Origin: Tetragonia tetragonoides
Lineage: Eukaryota; Streptophyta; Magnoliopsida; Caryophyllales; Aizoaceae
Assembly (NCBI GenBank): GCA_038025085.1
Contig: CM076148.1
Span: forward strand, 36,787,691-36,851,690
Reading direction: 5' to 3'
DNA length: 64,000 bases
The first letter of the stretch is position 1. The number at the start of each line of letters is the position of its first letter. Below are positions 46,301-61,300 of this stretch, in pieces. The translations under genes and the position numbers were made by a program. A model generated the notes under the pieces. The model was not told the origin of the DNA. It made no database searches and was given only the letters and a program-made list of their open reading frames with translations.

Positions 46301-49300
46301 AAGCCAAGAGTTGGTCATGTACCTCAGTTCCCAGCTATATTGGTGGCTAATTAAACCCATCTTTCATGGTGGTATCATGCTTATTATAACATCAGGATCT
46401 CTTCTAGACTGTAATGGCTGTTTTTTACAGGAGTCTTAGTATACAACAACAGTAACCCAGTCTATATGTTGGTAGATGCGGGAGTTCATGTATGCAAACC
46501 TACCCCTAACTAGTAGGCAGGTTGTTTCAAAAAGTAAGTATCCTGAAGCAAAATCCTGCTTTATGTTAATTGCTCTCAGTCAGTGTTCTTGTTACTTTTG
46601 AATAGGTGAAGAATCTTCAACTTATTGGTCATACGGGTGTACACAAAGACGAGTCGTATTTGTAGTGTCCATATGCATTCATTTAAGTATAGTCAAGCTT
46701 ATTTTTTTCAAGCTCTGTTCATTATTAGGTTAACAAGCTCCAGCTAGTTCACGAACATAACTTTGCGTGGTTTTAATTGCTCAGAAGATCTGAAGAACAT
46801 ATATGAAGTTTTCTGCAGATACCTGTTGGTTGATTCACTCAATATAACAGCCTATGGTTTCATTGGTATCAATTGTGACGTCCAATCACCTTTTATGAAG
46901 CCTGAGGCTGGTTCATTTTACTTTGTAATTCCTCAGGTGAATTTGCTTTTTTTCTGCACTCTAATACACTGCATTTCGTTGACTGTAGAGATCATGGTAA
47001 ATAATTATTGTGATGTGATCTTTGACTCCATGTTTATCTCCTGTTAAGTGTTACGCCATGTACGGCTTTTTTTCTTTTTTTTTTTCTTTTTTTTCATTTT
47101 AAATGATTGAAATTCTGTCGGCCAGATCGAACTGAATGAACATGAAGGCTTCTGCTTGCTGGCGGGAACCCTCGTATGGCATAAATCTTTCCTATGTAAC
47201 TTTGAGCAAGCTCTTCGTTCTTATGAAACATCTCTCATCCAGGTACCCTTCTTTTAATGCAACTTCTGTACTTTTCTTCTGTACTATCTGGTGTTTACTA
47301 AATTGATGGTCACATCCTCTGACTATCTGACAAAGTTTGTTCTCGTTCCTTTCTCATGGTTCTCATGTTTTGAGAGTTTGTTGTTAAACCCATCCCGGTA
47401 GAAGTGAAATAATTGAATTGAGATGGTGGCAATATTAAATTGATAGGTGCTAGTAGATCCAGATGTGACAGCACGAGTAAATGAGCTATAAGCAATTAAG
47501 GGCAGCTCCAATTTTTAAGTCATTTAATGAGATTCTTGACTCTTGAGCCTGGTTCTGGTCGGCCCAAGTCCTTCTGGCTTCACTTGAGTTATCAAAGTCA
47601 TTTTCGGCATTCTCCTGATCTAATTCCTACTTCCTTAACCATAGTTGACATTGTCTTCGTCACATATTTGTTACCCAATTCTTTAGACTGAGGGATTGAT
47701 TAGGTTTCTGTGCTCAACCAAGAAATCTGGCCTGCTGTAATCATTTACTCCATAGTAATCTGGAGACTCGGGAGGACGTCTCAACAACCTTATTTCACCA
47801 ATCTAGGTAGATCCTATAAAGCATCACAATATAACAACAAATGTGGGAAAGGTGGGAAAGGGTAGTATGTTTTTAAGGAGGTTGCAGATTCAAATCATCA
47901 TGAGAAGACTAATAAGTTCACATTCAACAAGAAGAAATTAAATTTGCAAAAGAAAACATAATTTCTATCTAGAACTGTTCACAGCAGTGAGTGGGAAAAC
48001 CACAGTGCTGATCTTTAGGAGCAAATACTCCCATGATGAAGTTTTAATGTGTAACATTTGATGGACAAACCTGTACACTCTCACTAGTAGTACAGACTAA
48101 GGCAAGAACCCGAGTACATGCATCATTACATCCTGGACAGTGAAGATTTCTAAAAGGATGTGTTGAGCTCATGGTATCGACGTGTCGGCCACGATGTAAT
48201 GTTATTTGAGGTTGCCGATACGCCATATACCGCGACGTAACCGTGTTTTCCAAATGGCCGATAGATCGAAACGGGCTGATACGGACGATAGACGGCTGAC
48301 AAATGACTGATACAGCTGATATGGCCGATACCAAAGTTAATGCCGCGACGGGCGTGACTTGATACACGTCACTGATATCAGTTCGCTTTCGCAACGTCGC
48401 AACCCTTCCCGCATTCGCGGCCGATACCGAGATTTTGAACCATGGTTTAGCTCAATATTCACACTCATGTTTTTAGTATAATACTCCACCCTAGGTTTGC
48501 TTGATATAGAAGACAATTAGCAGATTTAACTGGCTGAAGTTATCTCAAAACATAAAAAGCAGATTTGTATAGCTGATTTTGGAGTTTGGACATAACATGA
48601 TAACATCCACACAATGTACATTGGGCTCCAAGGCATCTAACTTTCCTCCTAGGATTATCTACTGCTAAATTTTAGGATTGATTCCAACTTGTGGAAAGCC
48701 ACAAATTTCATCCTTCTCTACAATTCTTGCCCACTTATCATCATCCTATGGAGTAAGGACCAAGCAACCAGTACAAGCACAAAGGCCATAAAGCCTTTCT
48801 GAAGTTACGCCGAAACCGAATTGTCGTATCTATAGACTTAAACTAATATGAGATTTGGGAGATCCCTACAAGTCTCACATGTCAGCGTTTTTTCATGTTG
48901 ACAGTTAAGTCTTCCCCTCTCAATGCTCAATGACCATGCATGGATTGTCACATGAGTATCCTGTATCTAAAATATTTCTGAAATGCACTGCATTAGTTAG
49001 TCTTTGCAAAGGCTTACTGCGTTTCTACTGTTCTTTCTTCCCTCTTCCCCCCCCCTCCCAGGCAAGTGACAGCATACCACCTACACTGGAGAATTGCCAT
49101 GCAAGTTTCATAGAGTCTGCCATTCATAAATTCAATATGGTCGAGCTTAAAAAGTTGGAAATGGTACGATTCTAGCTTGCTGATTGTGTTTTTCTTAAGC
49201 ATGTAACTTAAGTGAAAGTGCCAAATAGTGTACTGAGATTGTGTTTCCCCCCACTTGTAATAGATTTACGTGGAAGCCCCGTTGTTGGGAAGTTGTGACA

Positions 49301-52300
49301 ATGTGGCTGCTTCCGTGGAAATGGTATCTCCTTTTTCCTGGTAATGCTTTACTTAATATCGTCCATTTTTTTGTCTAAGTCCAATGCTTCCTTTGTCTGG
49401 TAGTTTCTCTAACAAGCATTTTATGCTGATTGATTATTCAAAATTTTGTGCAGAAAAGTGCCTCATCGTCGTCTCAATTCTGCATTAGGCTTTCCTCACA
49501 GACTGCAGCTTCCACCAATATGGTATGTACACATGTTAAGTTTAAGCACATTATGTATCTGCTGTCTCGACAATTTCTAAGTTCCTATGCTTAGTAGGAG
49601 ACAGAAGTGACTAGTTAATAAAGCAACAATGCTAAGGTTTATCCTTAACTGGTAGAAGTGCTTATAAGGTAAGTCATTAGCATTGCTACTCCCAAAAGGC
49701 CATACCTTAAGATATCATCGCCCCAATAGGATTCTTCCTCTAGAGACTGAGGGGTAGGGGATGAGGAGGGAGAAGAGAGATAACAGAGAAAGAGGGACGG
49801 GTGGACCTGGGCCACTGTGGTTCCTAATGGTTGAACAACACCCAATGACTCTTCCAGGGTCCTATGTCAGCCACCAATAACCTAGCTACTGTTGGTAGTT
49901 CCATCACTTTGATGCCAAAAAGGGCAGGGGGGAAAGGGATAGAGCTAAGAGCTAGGAAATCATTGTCTTTATTTTATTGTTATTTTGTTTTAGTTCCGTA
50001 AACTCTTTCAAATGTACAAGACCAAGGCCCCTGTCTGAAAATAAGCTGCATCACATGAGGCAGCTAAGTGGGAATGTTGAAAACACCGGATACTCATAAA
50101 AAAATAAAACCAAATGTCAAGGTACCTAAATGCAATATTCTTAATAATTGATTATAACTTGTAGAGAGAAAGTAGCCACCTTTCCTATGCAAGTCTTTTT
50201 TCTTCCTTTTTTTGTGATTAGAAAAAGAGTTCTATTATTAAGTAAGAGAAAGCATACACAAACACAACTCAGGGCCACTGGAGGTTTTCCTGGTCGTTAA
50301 CTCCAGGGCCCATGGGATTAGTCAAACAAAGCTTGGACACCCATGTTATTTAAAAAAAGGGTGGTACTCTAGGAGAGGAACTACCCAAAACCAAACCAAT
50401 ACCCAACCAATCCTAGAAGAATAAGCCTATACAATCAATGTCTGTACAAGTCTTCTTACTTACTGTATAGCTCGTGTTTTAAACTCTTTATGACAAAAAA
50501 GGTACCTAAGTACTAAGAAAGTACCTGCTTCATTAAACTTTTAAGGGCCTTTAATCTCATCAGGCTCTATCACACTATGAAGTTCAGTGTCTTGAGGATT
50601 TCATTTCTATCAGATTAGTATACTGGTCTGAGAGTGAGTTGTTGCAAACTATTGGGAAACTTTTTAGGTATTATTATCTCTCCTTTCATTCTATTGATGA
50701 ATTTTTATCTGGTTGCTTGCTACACAGTAAAAGTTAAAAAGTTTGTTCCTATTAAAAAAAAAAGCAGCGTCTTTTTTTTATTTACTTAATATCAGAGAAG
50801 TCTATATTGGTGAATGCAGATGAGTACTGCTTTGCACTTTAGGAATGCAGTGGTTTATACTATATAGCTAACATGTTTTGAATGACTAATTGAGGTGTAT
50901 GAGGTGTCAGATGCAGCCATTTAAACTGTCATGTTGATTTATATATATCAAAAATAATGTCATATTAAGGTGTCAGATGACTAAACTTGAGTTTTCAAGT
51001 GCTTGTTGATGTCATATCATAATCTTTTAACTCAGCCATTTTGCCTGAAAGATTACTTAGTTTCCACTTGTATCATTCCCTTCTGCCTGTCAGATTACTT
51101 AGCTCCATTTGTTATCAAACCTTATCAAAGCACAATGTCAACTTAATTCATACTATGAATTACTTTCTCATGGTAGGTCTAAAGTTCATATGTATGTGGC
51201 AATACCCTAGTAATCAGGGTGGTGGTGTAAATTGGACTGTTGATTGAGATCCATCCGCTCAGCTGCTATATCAATTAAATTGTTATTAGTGAACAGTAAA
51301 CTGAGATGTTTGACGAGCCCATTCCTTTATATTCTATAGCTGAAAGTTTTCCAATAATGACACTTTTAGCTCTGTCAAATTGAATAAATTGTTTACATTG
51401 ACCCTTGATGCGATGCCTGACGACCATCAGAAACTTCACAATATATAAGAAGTGCTGATAATTTGATGATCCATTTTGATTCTATATTCAATTTTTAATA
51501 GTCTATAATATTCCAGACCCATATCGAAGTGAATCCTCTTGGCTCCATTAGAAATGAACAATTTCCTCCTGAAATTAGCCTTTATTGGCTTCATTTAGGA
51601 GACAGTGTTTTCTCTACTTATTATCTTCATGTTGATTTGATTGTTGATATATAGCGTAACTTGTGTTTTCTAGTAGTGCTTTCCTGTTCATTTATGATCT
51701 TTTGTCTCTCTATGTTTATCAGTTACGTCATGCTGGTGTTATAAGCACTATTCTGCAAGATTGTGCCAACATCAATTCTGTCTGGGCGTCATTTATAGTT
51801 GAGGAATGTTCGAGACTTGGCTTGACGGTGAGGCCTAGTATTGAAGTCCTATCTCTAATTCTCTATGTATATGGTGATCATATGTCTGATTTATTGTACA
51901 TTCTAGTATTTTTGTATAGCTCCAGGATCAAGATCATCTCCTCTTGCAGTTGCTGCATCCACTCATCCTCGAATCACTTGTATTGCATGCTATGATGAGC
52001 GGTCACTTGCATTCCATGCCATTGGTTATGCTAGAGGATCTCAGACTCCAGCTGTAGTCATCACAACATCTGGAACTGCTGTTTCAAATCTTTTTCCAGC
52101 TGTAAGTTATTGGCAGTCATGCTTCTTTGTTCGTCTCATCATCTGTATACGTGGGAATCAAATTTCTAGTGGTTTCTTGCTACTTTGAAATACATTCTAT
52201 AATTTTGAGCACAATTTACTTGAGAACTTTGAATTATGGAGCATGATTTGAACATCTCTGTGTAGTATGGCTAAATTGTTCTCTGAGAACACGAGAGGTC

Positions 52301-55300
52301 AGGTAGAGGGTGGAAGACATTGAGCTTGAACGTGCTAATATGCAATACATAACTGATCTGTAGGTTGTGGAGGCTAGTCAAGATTTTGTACCTCTAGTTT
52401 TGTTCACGGCTGATCGCCCTTCCGAATTGCTTGCAGCTGGAGCAAATCAAGCAATAAATCAGGTTTGTAATTACTAAGACGTATATATCATTTGCTTTAT
52501 GACCTTTGAAACATGCCACCCTCTTGCTACCTAATACATAATCATTTATTTTTCCTTTTTCTTCTAACTATGTTTTCAACTTTTCATTATTAGTGCTTTG
52601 TTTTCCTATCTCCAAGTTTGAAGGCATTATTTACAGTACTTTCTGATGCTCTGCTTACTTTGTTGATCCAATGAGGTTATTGTGCCGAGGCCCAAGGGAA
52701 TATGTCGGTCCTGTTGTGAATTATAGAGCAATGTTTGTGCTTGATATTTTGTGTAATGAGTCTCCATTTAGCTGTTAGAGGGGCTTGCACTCCACTCTGA
52801 TTTTCGAAGATCTTCAAGAATGATTGATAAGTAATTTGGTATTAGCTTGTTCTCATTCCCAGTGCTTCAAATTTCCTCATCCTTTCCTGTGAGACCTTAT
52901 GATTGGGTAGCTTTTATTTGGTTGACATATGGCTTTATAGATCGTGTCATCCCCTCATCCCAACAGAACAATCAGACATGTTCATCAAGGCTGTAGAACC
53001 TGATATGAAGAAACCATTCCCAACAAGACGCATACAACACTGGATATGAGTCAAAGCTTGACTTGTTCCAACTTCTAAGTGATGTCTATTCCTAGGATTC
53101 TTTACATATTTGCCTGGCTTGTCTCTCTAGTCTTGCTTGTGTAAATTACAAACATATAAAATAGATCAAGAGTGAGATACGTAGGTACATAGGCTAAGTC
53201 CACATGCCTCAACACAGTAATAAGAGGAGGCAGCACTATTTCGTGGACATTGCCGTGGGTCTTAAAACTAGACATGAAACGGAATCTGTTTACCCAGCTC
53301 GACTACGTGTCTCCATGGGCGGTGGCCAGATGGGGTGGAATGGGATGTGTCTGTGTGCATACTAAACATGATGTCATTTACCATATAGTCTACATCAAGG
53401 TAGCCGGAAACGGGTACACGGACACGGGAAACGCAAATTCTCAAAAATTGTAATCTGCAAGGAAGCACGAAAAAGAGAACGCGGACACAGGGGACGGGAA
53501 TCGCAGCTGAGTGCCATTATCCGTGCTTCCGTGGTCTACACCGTCCATATACACTAATCCACACACCTATGTACTTTCATAATGCACAATTGTTATATTT
53601 CATTTTACTTCGTGCCCATGTTCGAATTCAATATGCATAGGCAATCTTGTGAGTTATTTCAATCGGCACATAACGCCTTTGAACCATACATTCAATACAA
53701 CGCTGTCATCCTCCAAGTTGAATTTCATTTTATTTCTATTGATTGCTCAAAATATCTTTGCATGTGTGAAATAGGTAAACCATTTTGGTTCATATGTGAG
53801 GTTCTTCTTCAATCTACCGGCGCCAACTGATGAAATCACAGCAAGAATGGTTCTCACAACTGTTGATTCTGCTGTGTACTGGGCTACTTGTTCACCATAT
53901 GGTCCTGTTCATGTCAATTGTCCATTCAGGGAACCGCTGGATAATAGTCCTACAAATTGGCAAAGAAGCTGCTTAAATGGATTGGATATGTGGATCTCAA
54001 GCACTCAACCATTTACTAAATATATCCAAGTGAAATCTTCTTTTACATGTAATTCCACTGCTGGCTTGACAACAGAGGTTGAAAGGGAAATTCAAAATAG
54101 TAAGCATGGGCTTTTAATAATTGGTGCTATCCATAGAGAAGATGAAATTTGGGCAGCTCTTCTATTGGCCAGACATCTTTCATGGCCCATTATCGTGGAT
54201 ATCTTGTCAGGCTTACGAGTACGGAGGGTATTGACATCATATCCTGAATATGAAGAGAACTTCGTTTTTCTTGACCATTTTGATCACGTGCTCCTCTGTG
54301 ATGCAATCAAGGAATGGATGCTACCTGATGTAATCATTCAGGTGATGCTTTGTTTTGCTTGCATAACATCATCTATCTTGCAAAATAGTTAGAGCTTCCT
54401 GGTTGTGACCTGTCTTTCTCCTCTTTTGTTCAGTCCCCCTTCTTTCTTTTTATGTCATCTACACTCTCTGCAAGCCTTCTCTACTAAATGTGCAATGCTT
54501 TTTTTGATCCCTCTGCCTCTCACTTGGTGCTGTAGGCCGTAGGGTTACTGCTATGTGGAAGAATAGTATATTTTGAATTAATGCTTTGGAATTCCCTCTT
54601 TAGTAGTATATAACCCAAAACTTCAAACAAATTTCTTGAGGAAAAAAGGGTGGTAAAAAAAAAAAAGAAAAGAGAAATGGAACTCAATTGGACTAGTTGG
54701 CTATTCTGCAATATAACTTCTGAGACCTTCCGCTTCAACGTGAGTAGTGAGAGGAGTTTTCTCATTCTTTTTTTAGATAAAGAAAAAGTAAATATTAATA
54801 AAATTCAACTGTACAGCAACTACAGCAAGAGAGAAGGTATGATATTCTCATTCTAGAGGTGAAGTTTTGACTTGACATGAAGAAAATGGGCTAATTACTA
54901 CATACTGTTCCTTAGATTTTCTAGCACTAATCTATCAGGTGAATGGAATTTGGGGAGCTATCACATACTGCAACTTGCTCTCACACCTTCAGTGAGTCCA
55001 CAGAGACTTTCTAGTTTAGGTGATCTAGACACTATGTGCAGCCTGCAATTGGGCTCCCAAATCAAAACCTTTCCAAGATATCATAGTTAAATGTGTGTTT
55101 TAGCTTTGTGAGATGGTCCTTTTAGACCTTATAATGTGTCAGTTGAGGGTTCAGAATGAGCAGTAAAGTACATGTTAATAAATTATCTGGAAAACTATTG
55201 AACTTCATAAAGTGTTAAATGTTGATCAAAGAAATCTGTGATGCTATATGGAATGTAAAGAAAACGTACTTTCCCTTGGTCTCGCCCAGCCCGACATTTG

Positions 55301-58300
55301 TGTTTTGTATATATTTTTTGTGTATCTTTCTGTTTATCCCCCTCCCCCCGCGTAGTATACAGATTTGTTTATAAATTGCGTACAAATTCAAAAATGTTAT
55401 GTTGACTATTCATGTGGGAGGTCCTAATTTTAATCAACAGTCTTTTTAACTGCATTGTATCATTCTTTGGCAGGTAGGGAGCAAAATAACAAGCAAAAGA
55501 ATTTCCAATATGCTGGAACAGTGCTTCCCACGCTCATATATTATGGTTGACAAGCATCCTTATCGGCATGATCCTTCACATATAGTGACACATAGAATTC
55601 AGAGCACAATCTCTCAATTTGCTGGGTGTCTGCTGAAAGGAACTTCACCGCGCACGAGCAGCAAATGGACTAGTTATCTGCAAGCTATGAATTCAATGGT
55701 AATTGCTTGTCTGTTAGAAAGTACACCAACAACTATTGTTCTCCTCTCTCAGCTTGAACATTCATCTTGAGTTTGCTGTTGCTTCGCATGCCCCTCCATA
55801 AAGTGAATTCTATAATTCATAGTGTGGGGAAAAATGTTGAAGAGGGAGAGAAAGAAGACGCAGTTATATGATATCTGCAAGGTACAGTGGGCTGGCATGC
55901 TGAACTGAGAAACCATGGATCTGTCAGGCGTCTGTTACAAGAAGACAGAATGCATAGTCCTTAACATGAGAATTAGGAAAAATAAAAGCCAAAAACTTCG
56001 ATTTTTGTACAATTTTGGTGGGGATACATTAGAGATATCCTCTCAGCAAAGTTGTCTCAATTGGTGTAGAATATCAATCTGTATTGTGGAGTTGATATGA
56101 TAGAAGCTGACTTGTCATTGAACAGTGTCTTTATTCTATTAATACCCCGTTATTACCTCTCAAGCATGTATAAGCTGATGTCTTTACCCCATCCCCTGCT
56201 GAAGAGGATATGTAATTGTATTGAACTTGTCACTCTTGGCCTACTTGCATCTGTTTGTACACTAACTTGCTCCTCTCCTTCAGGTTGCATGGGAATTATC
56301 TTTTCAGATCTGCTCAGAGTTGTCACTGACCGAACCTCATGTTGCTCATGCCCTTTCAGAAGTGCTTGTCTCAGAGACTGCTTTATTTGTTGGAAATAGT
56401 ATGCCAATCCGTGACGCAGACATGTATGCTAAAGGTGCTGTAAATTGTATTGGTACCGCATCTCAGTTGGCAATACCATGTCATTGGATAAATGTAGCTG
56501 GTAATCGGGGAGCTAGTGGTATTGATGGTTTGTTGAGCACAGCTACTGGTTTCGCAGTTGGATCCAAAAAAAGGGTAAATATTTGCATTTCATTTTTCCA
56601 ATATTTTGTTTTTATAGACAACGTAGGTATCCGGGCTTTGCTCAGCTAATCTCATGGGCCCTGAAGTTAACGGCCAGGAAAACCTCCAGTGGCCCTGAGG
56701 AGGCTCGAAGCTAAGACCTCTGGAACAAATCTCAGAGGTCTTACCCAGTTGAGCACTTGAGCTACCCACTCAGGGCTCAATTTTCCTATGCTAGCTGGTT
56801 ATGTGACATGAAATGGCTTCTATGGTTTCGCTGGTTATGTGACAAGTACATTTTTAAATGTGTCGGATTTTGTAAAAAACTATTCACAGGTAGACTGTGG
56901 AAGCACTTTAAATGATCTGGTAGAAGCAAACTGTGTTTTGCTAGCTAGTGGGATCAGAGAAAAAAAAAAAGATAGTTGTTCAGAGTATCAAGTAAAGCAA
57001 AATGGCTCATAAAACTGTCGGCACTTCTTATTTATTGTGAAGTTGCCGATGGTTGTCGCACTTCATATCCGGGTCAAACATAAACAGACTCTCTGTGAGA
57101 CTCTCATAGGGGTAAGGCTGCATACATCTGACCCCCCTTACCCTGCCTAGTCGGGAGCCTCTTTGGACATTGGGGTAATGTTAATGTTAATGTAAAAGTA
57201 TCAAGTAAATCTCCTCCCTTCCCAGGTTTTTTCCCTCTTGATTTTTTTACTTTTTCATTTTGCATTTGGATTCTTTGGAACCAAGAGTGTATACATGCTA
57301 TCAATGTGATTTTGTCCGATTGGTTATAATAATAGCTTAGCTCGTAGCTCACACCAAGTGCTCAAGACGTATTGCATATCTGATGATACATATGCTATTG
57401 TATTTTCTCTTGACTCTGTTTACAAGGGTAGATTTCAGCTGTCAAAAAAGGTTACGGGCAAGATATATACGTGTTCTATTATTATTGTCAAATTTTATTT
57501 AATCTATTTATTTATTATAATTTGATTTTGTCAGGTTCTTTGTGTAATAGGAGATGTTTCCTTTCTTCATGATACAAATGGGTTGGCAATCTTTAACTCG
57601 AGGTATAAATCGTTTTTCGTCCCTCTTTTTTTTTTTTTTTTTGGTAAGTGCTATGTTTTTCGCCTTTATTAAGAAGTTAGCTGAAAAGATCATTGCCTGG
57701 ATATTTTCAGCCCTCCCTATGATGGACAAAACTCAAACGTCTCATAAAATTTTCTCTGCTTCTTATTTGTTGTTTCGTGCACCAGCCATTTATGAGGTCG
57801 ATGCGTCGATCATAAATGGCATCTGTTTGAAAGCAATCATGACTATGCTGCATTCATTTGACGTCCCATATTTTGCTGTTGTTTGTGAGCTTCATTAGAG
57901 GCATTCAGTTTTGGTGATGGTACTAGTAACTAAGGCAGGAGGTGGCTTGGTTTTTTTGGTAATCTTAGTTCATGAGAGGAAACAAATGGCAAATGAAAAC
58001 TTAGAACTATCTCTATTTCAACCGTGTCTAGTCCTATAATCTTTTTGCTTATATGATATATGAGCTAATGATTTCCGAAGAATATTATATTTAAGAATGC
58101 CATTGTAATGTCTCACGACTTCTTTAGAGAAGCTGTTTAGTGGGTATCCCCGATTGCCCGGCCACTTTTTTTGAGTTTTGCAATTTCGCTTTGTGGGTTT
58201 AGGAAGTTGTGACGAAATGCTTTTTTAGCTCTTCTGTGGTGTATTTGGTTGGAGAGGATTGTGAGAATATTTACTGGGTTACTTACTTTGTTACCCCAGC

Positions 58301-61300
58301 TTTGGGATACGGGTTACTTGTCTAGCTTCGTCATGGGCTTGAACAGGAGGGACCTTTTGGAGTAATTTATTTCTGATGTCCAGCGTTATTGGGAAAACTT
58401 TTAATTATTTTTCTGAGTGAGAATAGCTTGTCCACCTAAGCTGTATATATGCTGCTTCATCAATACAATTTTTTCCTTAACTAAAAAATATGATGGGATG
58501 CTACTGTATTAATATATTACTTTGTGAACTATTTTTGTAGGATGTGGCAGAAACCGATTACAGTGGTTGTCATAAACAATCGTGGTGGTGGGATCTTCAG
58601 TTTTCTTCCCATTGCAGAAAAAGCCGAGCCACAAATTATGGGAAAGTACTTTTACTGTAATCATGACATTTCAATCAGCAAGCTGTGTGCAGCACATGGG
58701 TAAGAGTAGATCTCTGCCCACTGTTTCTCCCATTGTGCAAGGACATTGCTTTTTGGTTGATGGTGGGTATTTGTTGTTCGGTCCTCTTCAATTTTGAGGT
58801 AATATGACTGTCAAAACATTACTCCTGGACATAGGGCGATAACAACTACATGTTGACAAATCAGTCTTTAGTTTCTGATTGATTGTCAGTTGTAAGAATG
58901 ATGAGAGAATGGGGTATTTTGGTCATCTTTCCCATTGCTTTTTCCATGTTGTCCTAACCTCTATTATATCACCTAATGCTAATATTTTGGCTGAATAATT
59001 CAACAAGATTATTGAATGTGCAGGGTGAAGCATATGTTAACAGAAACTAAACTGGAGCTTCAAGATGCTTTATTGACATCTCAACAGGTGGAAACCGATT
59101 GTGTCATAGAAGTTGCCAGCTCCATCAACGATAATGCCACATTTCATAGGTTGGTGGAAGCAAAAAAAAAATTCTTTCTTGACTGTTGGCCATTTTGCGG
59201 GAAAAACAGTTTTCTGATGATCAGGCTTTTCTTCTCAGTGTCGTGAGAAAATATGCTAGTCAAGCAGCATCTCATACTTTCACGTCTCTGTTGCGACTTT
59301 CTGTTCCAGAATCCATTCAAGATGGTTTCTTTCTCTGCAAGATTGCCAAATTGGAGTACTTATTGTACGGGTGAGTTTTTAAATTCAGGATGCTCTATGG
59401 GCTATGGCTGTCACTTTGAGTGTTCTTGGTAGTTGATGCACAAATTAACTTTGGTTGTCTCAGAGTCAACCTAACTGCTCCACCAACTTCAGTTTCAGCT
59501 AGCAGTAGACCATCAAGTTTTCTTAGACAAGGCTTCATTTTAGAACTGACACTTGATGATGGAACTACTGGGTTTGGTGAGGTGAGCTTTAACGAATGTT
59601 TACATGCTACTTGACTTGTAACTATACTGAGCATGCAAATGAGTAGATATGAATCTTGATGCATGGCACTCAAAGCTGTTTTTTATTTTTATTTTTTTGA
59701 TCTTTTCAGAAGATGCAAGTTAGAAGTAATTCATTATAGTATGTTTGATATTTCGTATGAGCAGATTGCTCCACTTGAAATTCAAAACGAGAAGATGCAA
59801 GAAGTGGAAGACCAACTGCGGTTTCTACTTCATGCGTTAAAAGGAACTACAGTTACCTATCTCCTTCCCCTGCTGAGGGAGTCAATTTCTTCGTGGATAT
59901 GGAGAGTTCTCGGAGTTCCAGTAAGATTTCCAATAGTAATCGATTTCTGCAATCTTTTAATTTCCTTGTGTGTTGTTGTTGATATTGTTCGAGGAAAATA
60001 GTTGCATTAGGCCTCCATGTGTACTGTAAGATACTCCCTATGTTGGAATTAGTCATGTTTTGGGTGTGATTGGAAGTTGGAAACACAATAATAAAATATC
60101 AAGCGAAGTGACTATTTATTCCAGACATCCAAACATAGTAACTATGACTATTTTTCTGAATAGGGTACATCACAATATCACATTAAGAAATGCAAAAAAG
60201 ACATGGAATGTTACTGAGACACTTCTGAAGAGCCGAACAAAGTCAAACCAAACCCTTTGGTTGCCCACTTGGATTCTTTGCAAGCTCTCCATAGTTTGAT
60301 ACCCTCTCTATGAGAGGGTAATATCATTGTACTTCCAGTCCGACTGCCTCTAACCTTATGTGATGCCCTTTTGCCCCCCAACATCTTATAGATGCACCAA
60401 TGTTCGTTATTATCTCAGCCTCTCAGGTCCATGTGCGAGTACTTAAATCTATTTCTCAATCCCAAATTACTCACTTCTAGGGGTATGCATTTTAGGACAA
60501 GTATGCACAGGATGGAAGCATGAGGAGCAGTCAAAGTTAACTAAAGGAGATTCGTATAAAGAATAGTTGAGTATTACTTTTCCGAAAGATGAGGTGAGAC
60601 CATTGCTGAGAGCGTGTGAGAGGAAGTAGCTTCTGCTAGTACTGCCCACGTAACTTCATTAAGGGACCTGTCTCGTAAGTATGACTGGACATCTGTTGTT
60701 AGCACCCAACTTTTCAAGCCTTCTACTTAGGAGGCTTAATAGGTATCCATAGAAACATTTTGTAATATGTGGCATGTGCTACCTTACCGAGCAAGAAGGG
60801 CAGGCCATGTAGGGTAAAATGTTGGTTGCTAACTACGCTAAGAAGTGAATAGTGCTATAAGTTCTGTAGTTCTTTGAGATAAAATTGGTGCCATTCACAT
60901 ATACAGTCATCAAAATGGAGGATGAAACGGACAATCCACATGACAACGCCACAATGACTGTTCTATACTCCTAGAACCTCTTGAACACAATATCCCGTTA
61001 GACATACACATTCACCCTGACGTCCTCGATGGGCTTATCTATCTTTTATCATCCTCAGAAATCATAACAATGCATTTTGAATGTGCCTATTAAGTTCCTT
61101 CATGAGCAGTGGATAAAATCATAGCCTCGGTCGTGACATCGTCAAAGGTAGTATAAAATTGTAGATGCTATTGGTGTCGCATAATAGGCCGCTGATGTCA
61201 CTGTGTGAAATTTTTATCAGCCATATCGGCTATTTATTGGCTCTGTATCGGTTTTGTCAGTATCATCCATTTTCCGCTATGTAATCGGTCGTATCGGAAA

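Noticed and set aside
46763..46818. Earlier acceptor (GCTCAG at 46785) for PHYLLO exon 4
   Set aside because: It would put the exon out of frame with exon 3; the TTTTCTGCAG acceptor gives continuous frame and family-like sequence.
54650..54856. Plus-strand open frame in PHYLLO intron 12
   Set aside because: Lies between two well-supported exons, has no domain and begins in a Lys-rich poly-A tract.
57554..57898. 114-codon open frame over PHYLLO exon 15
   Set aside because: It is in the wrong frame for the thiamine-diphosphate motif and continues into the intron.
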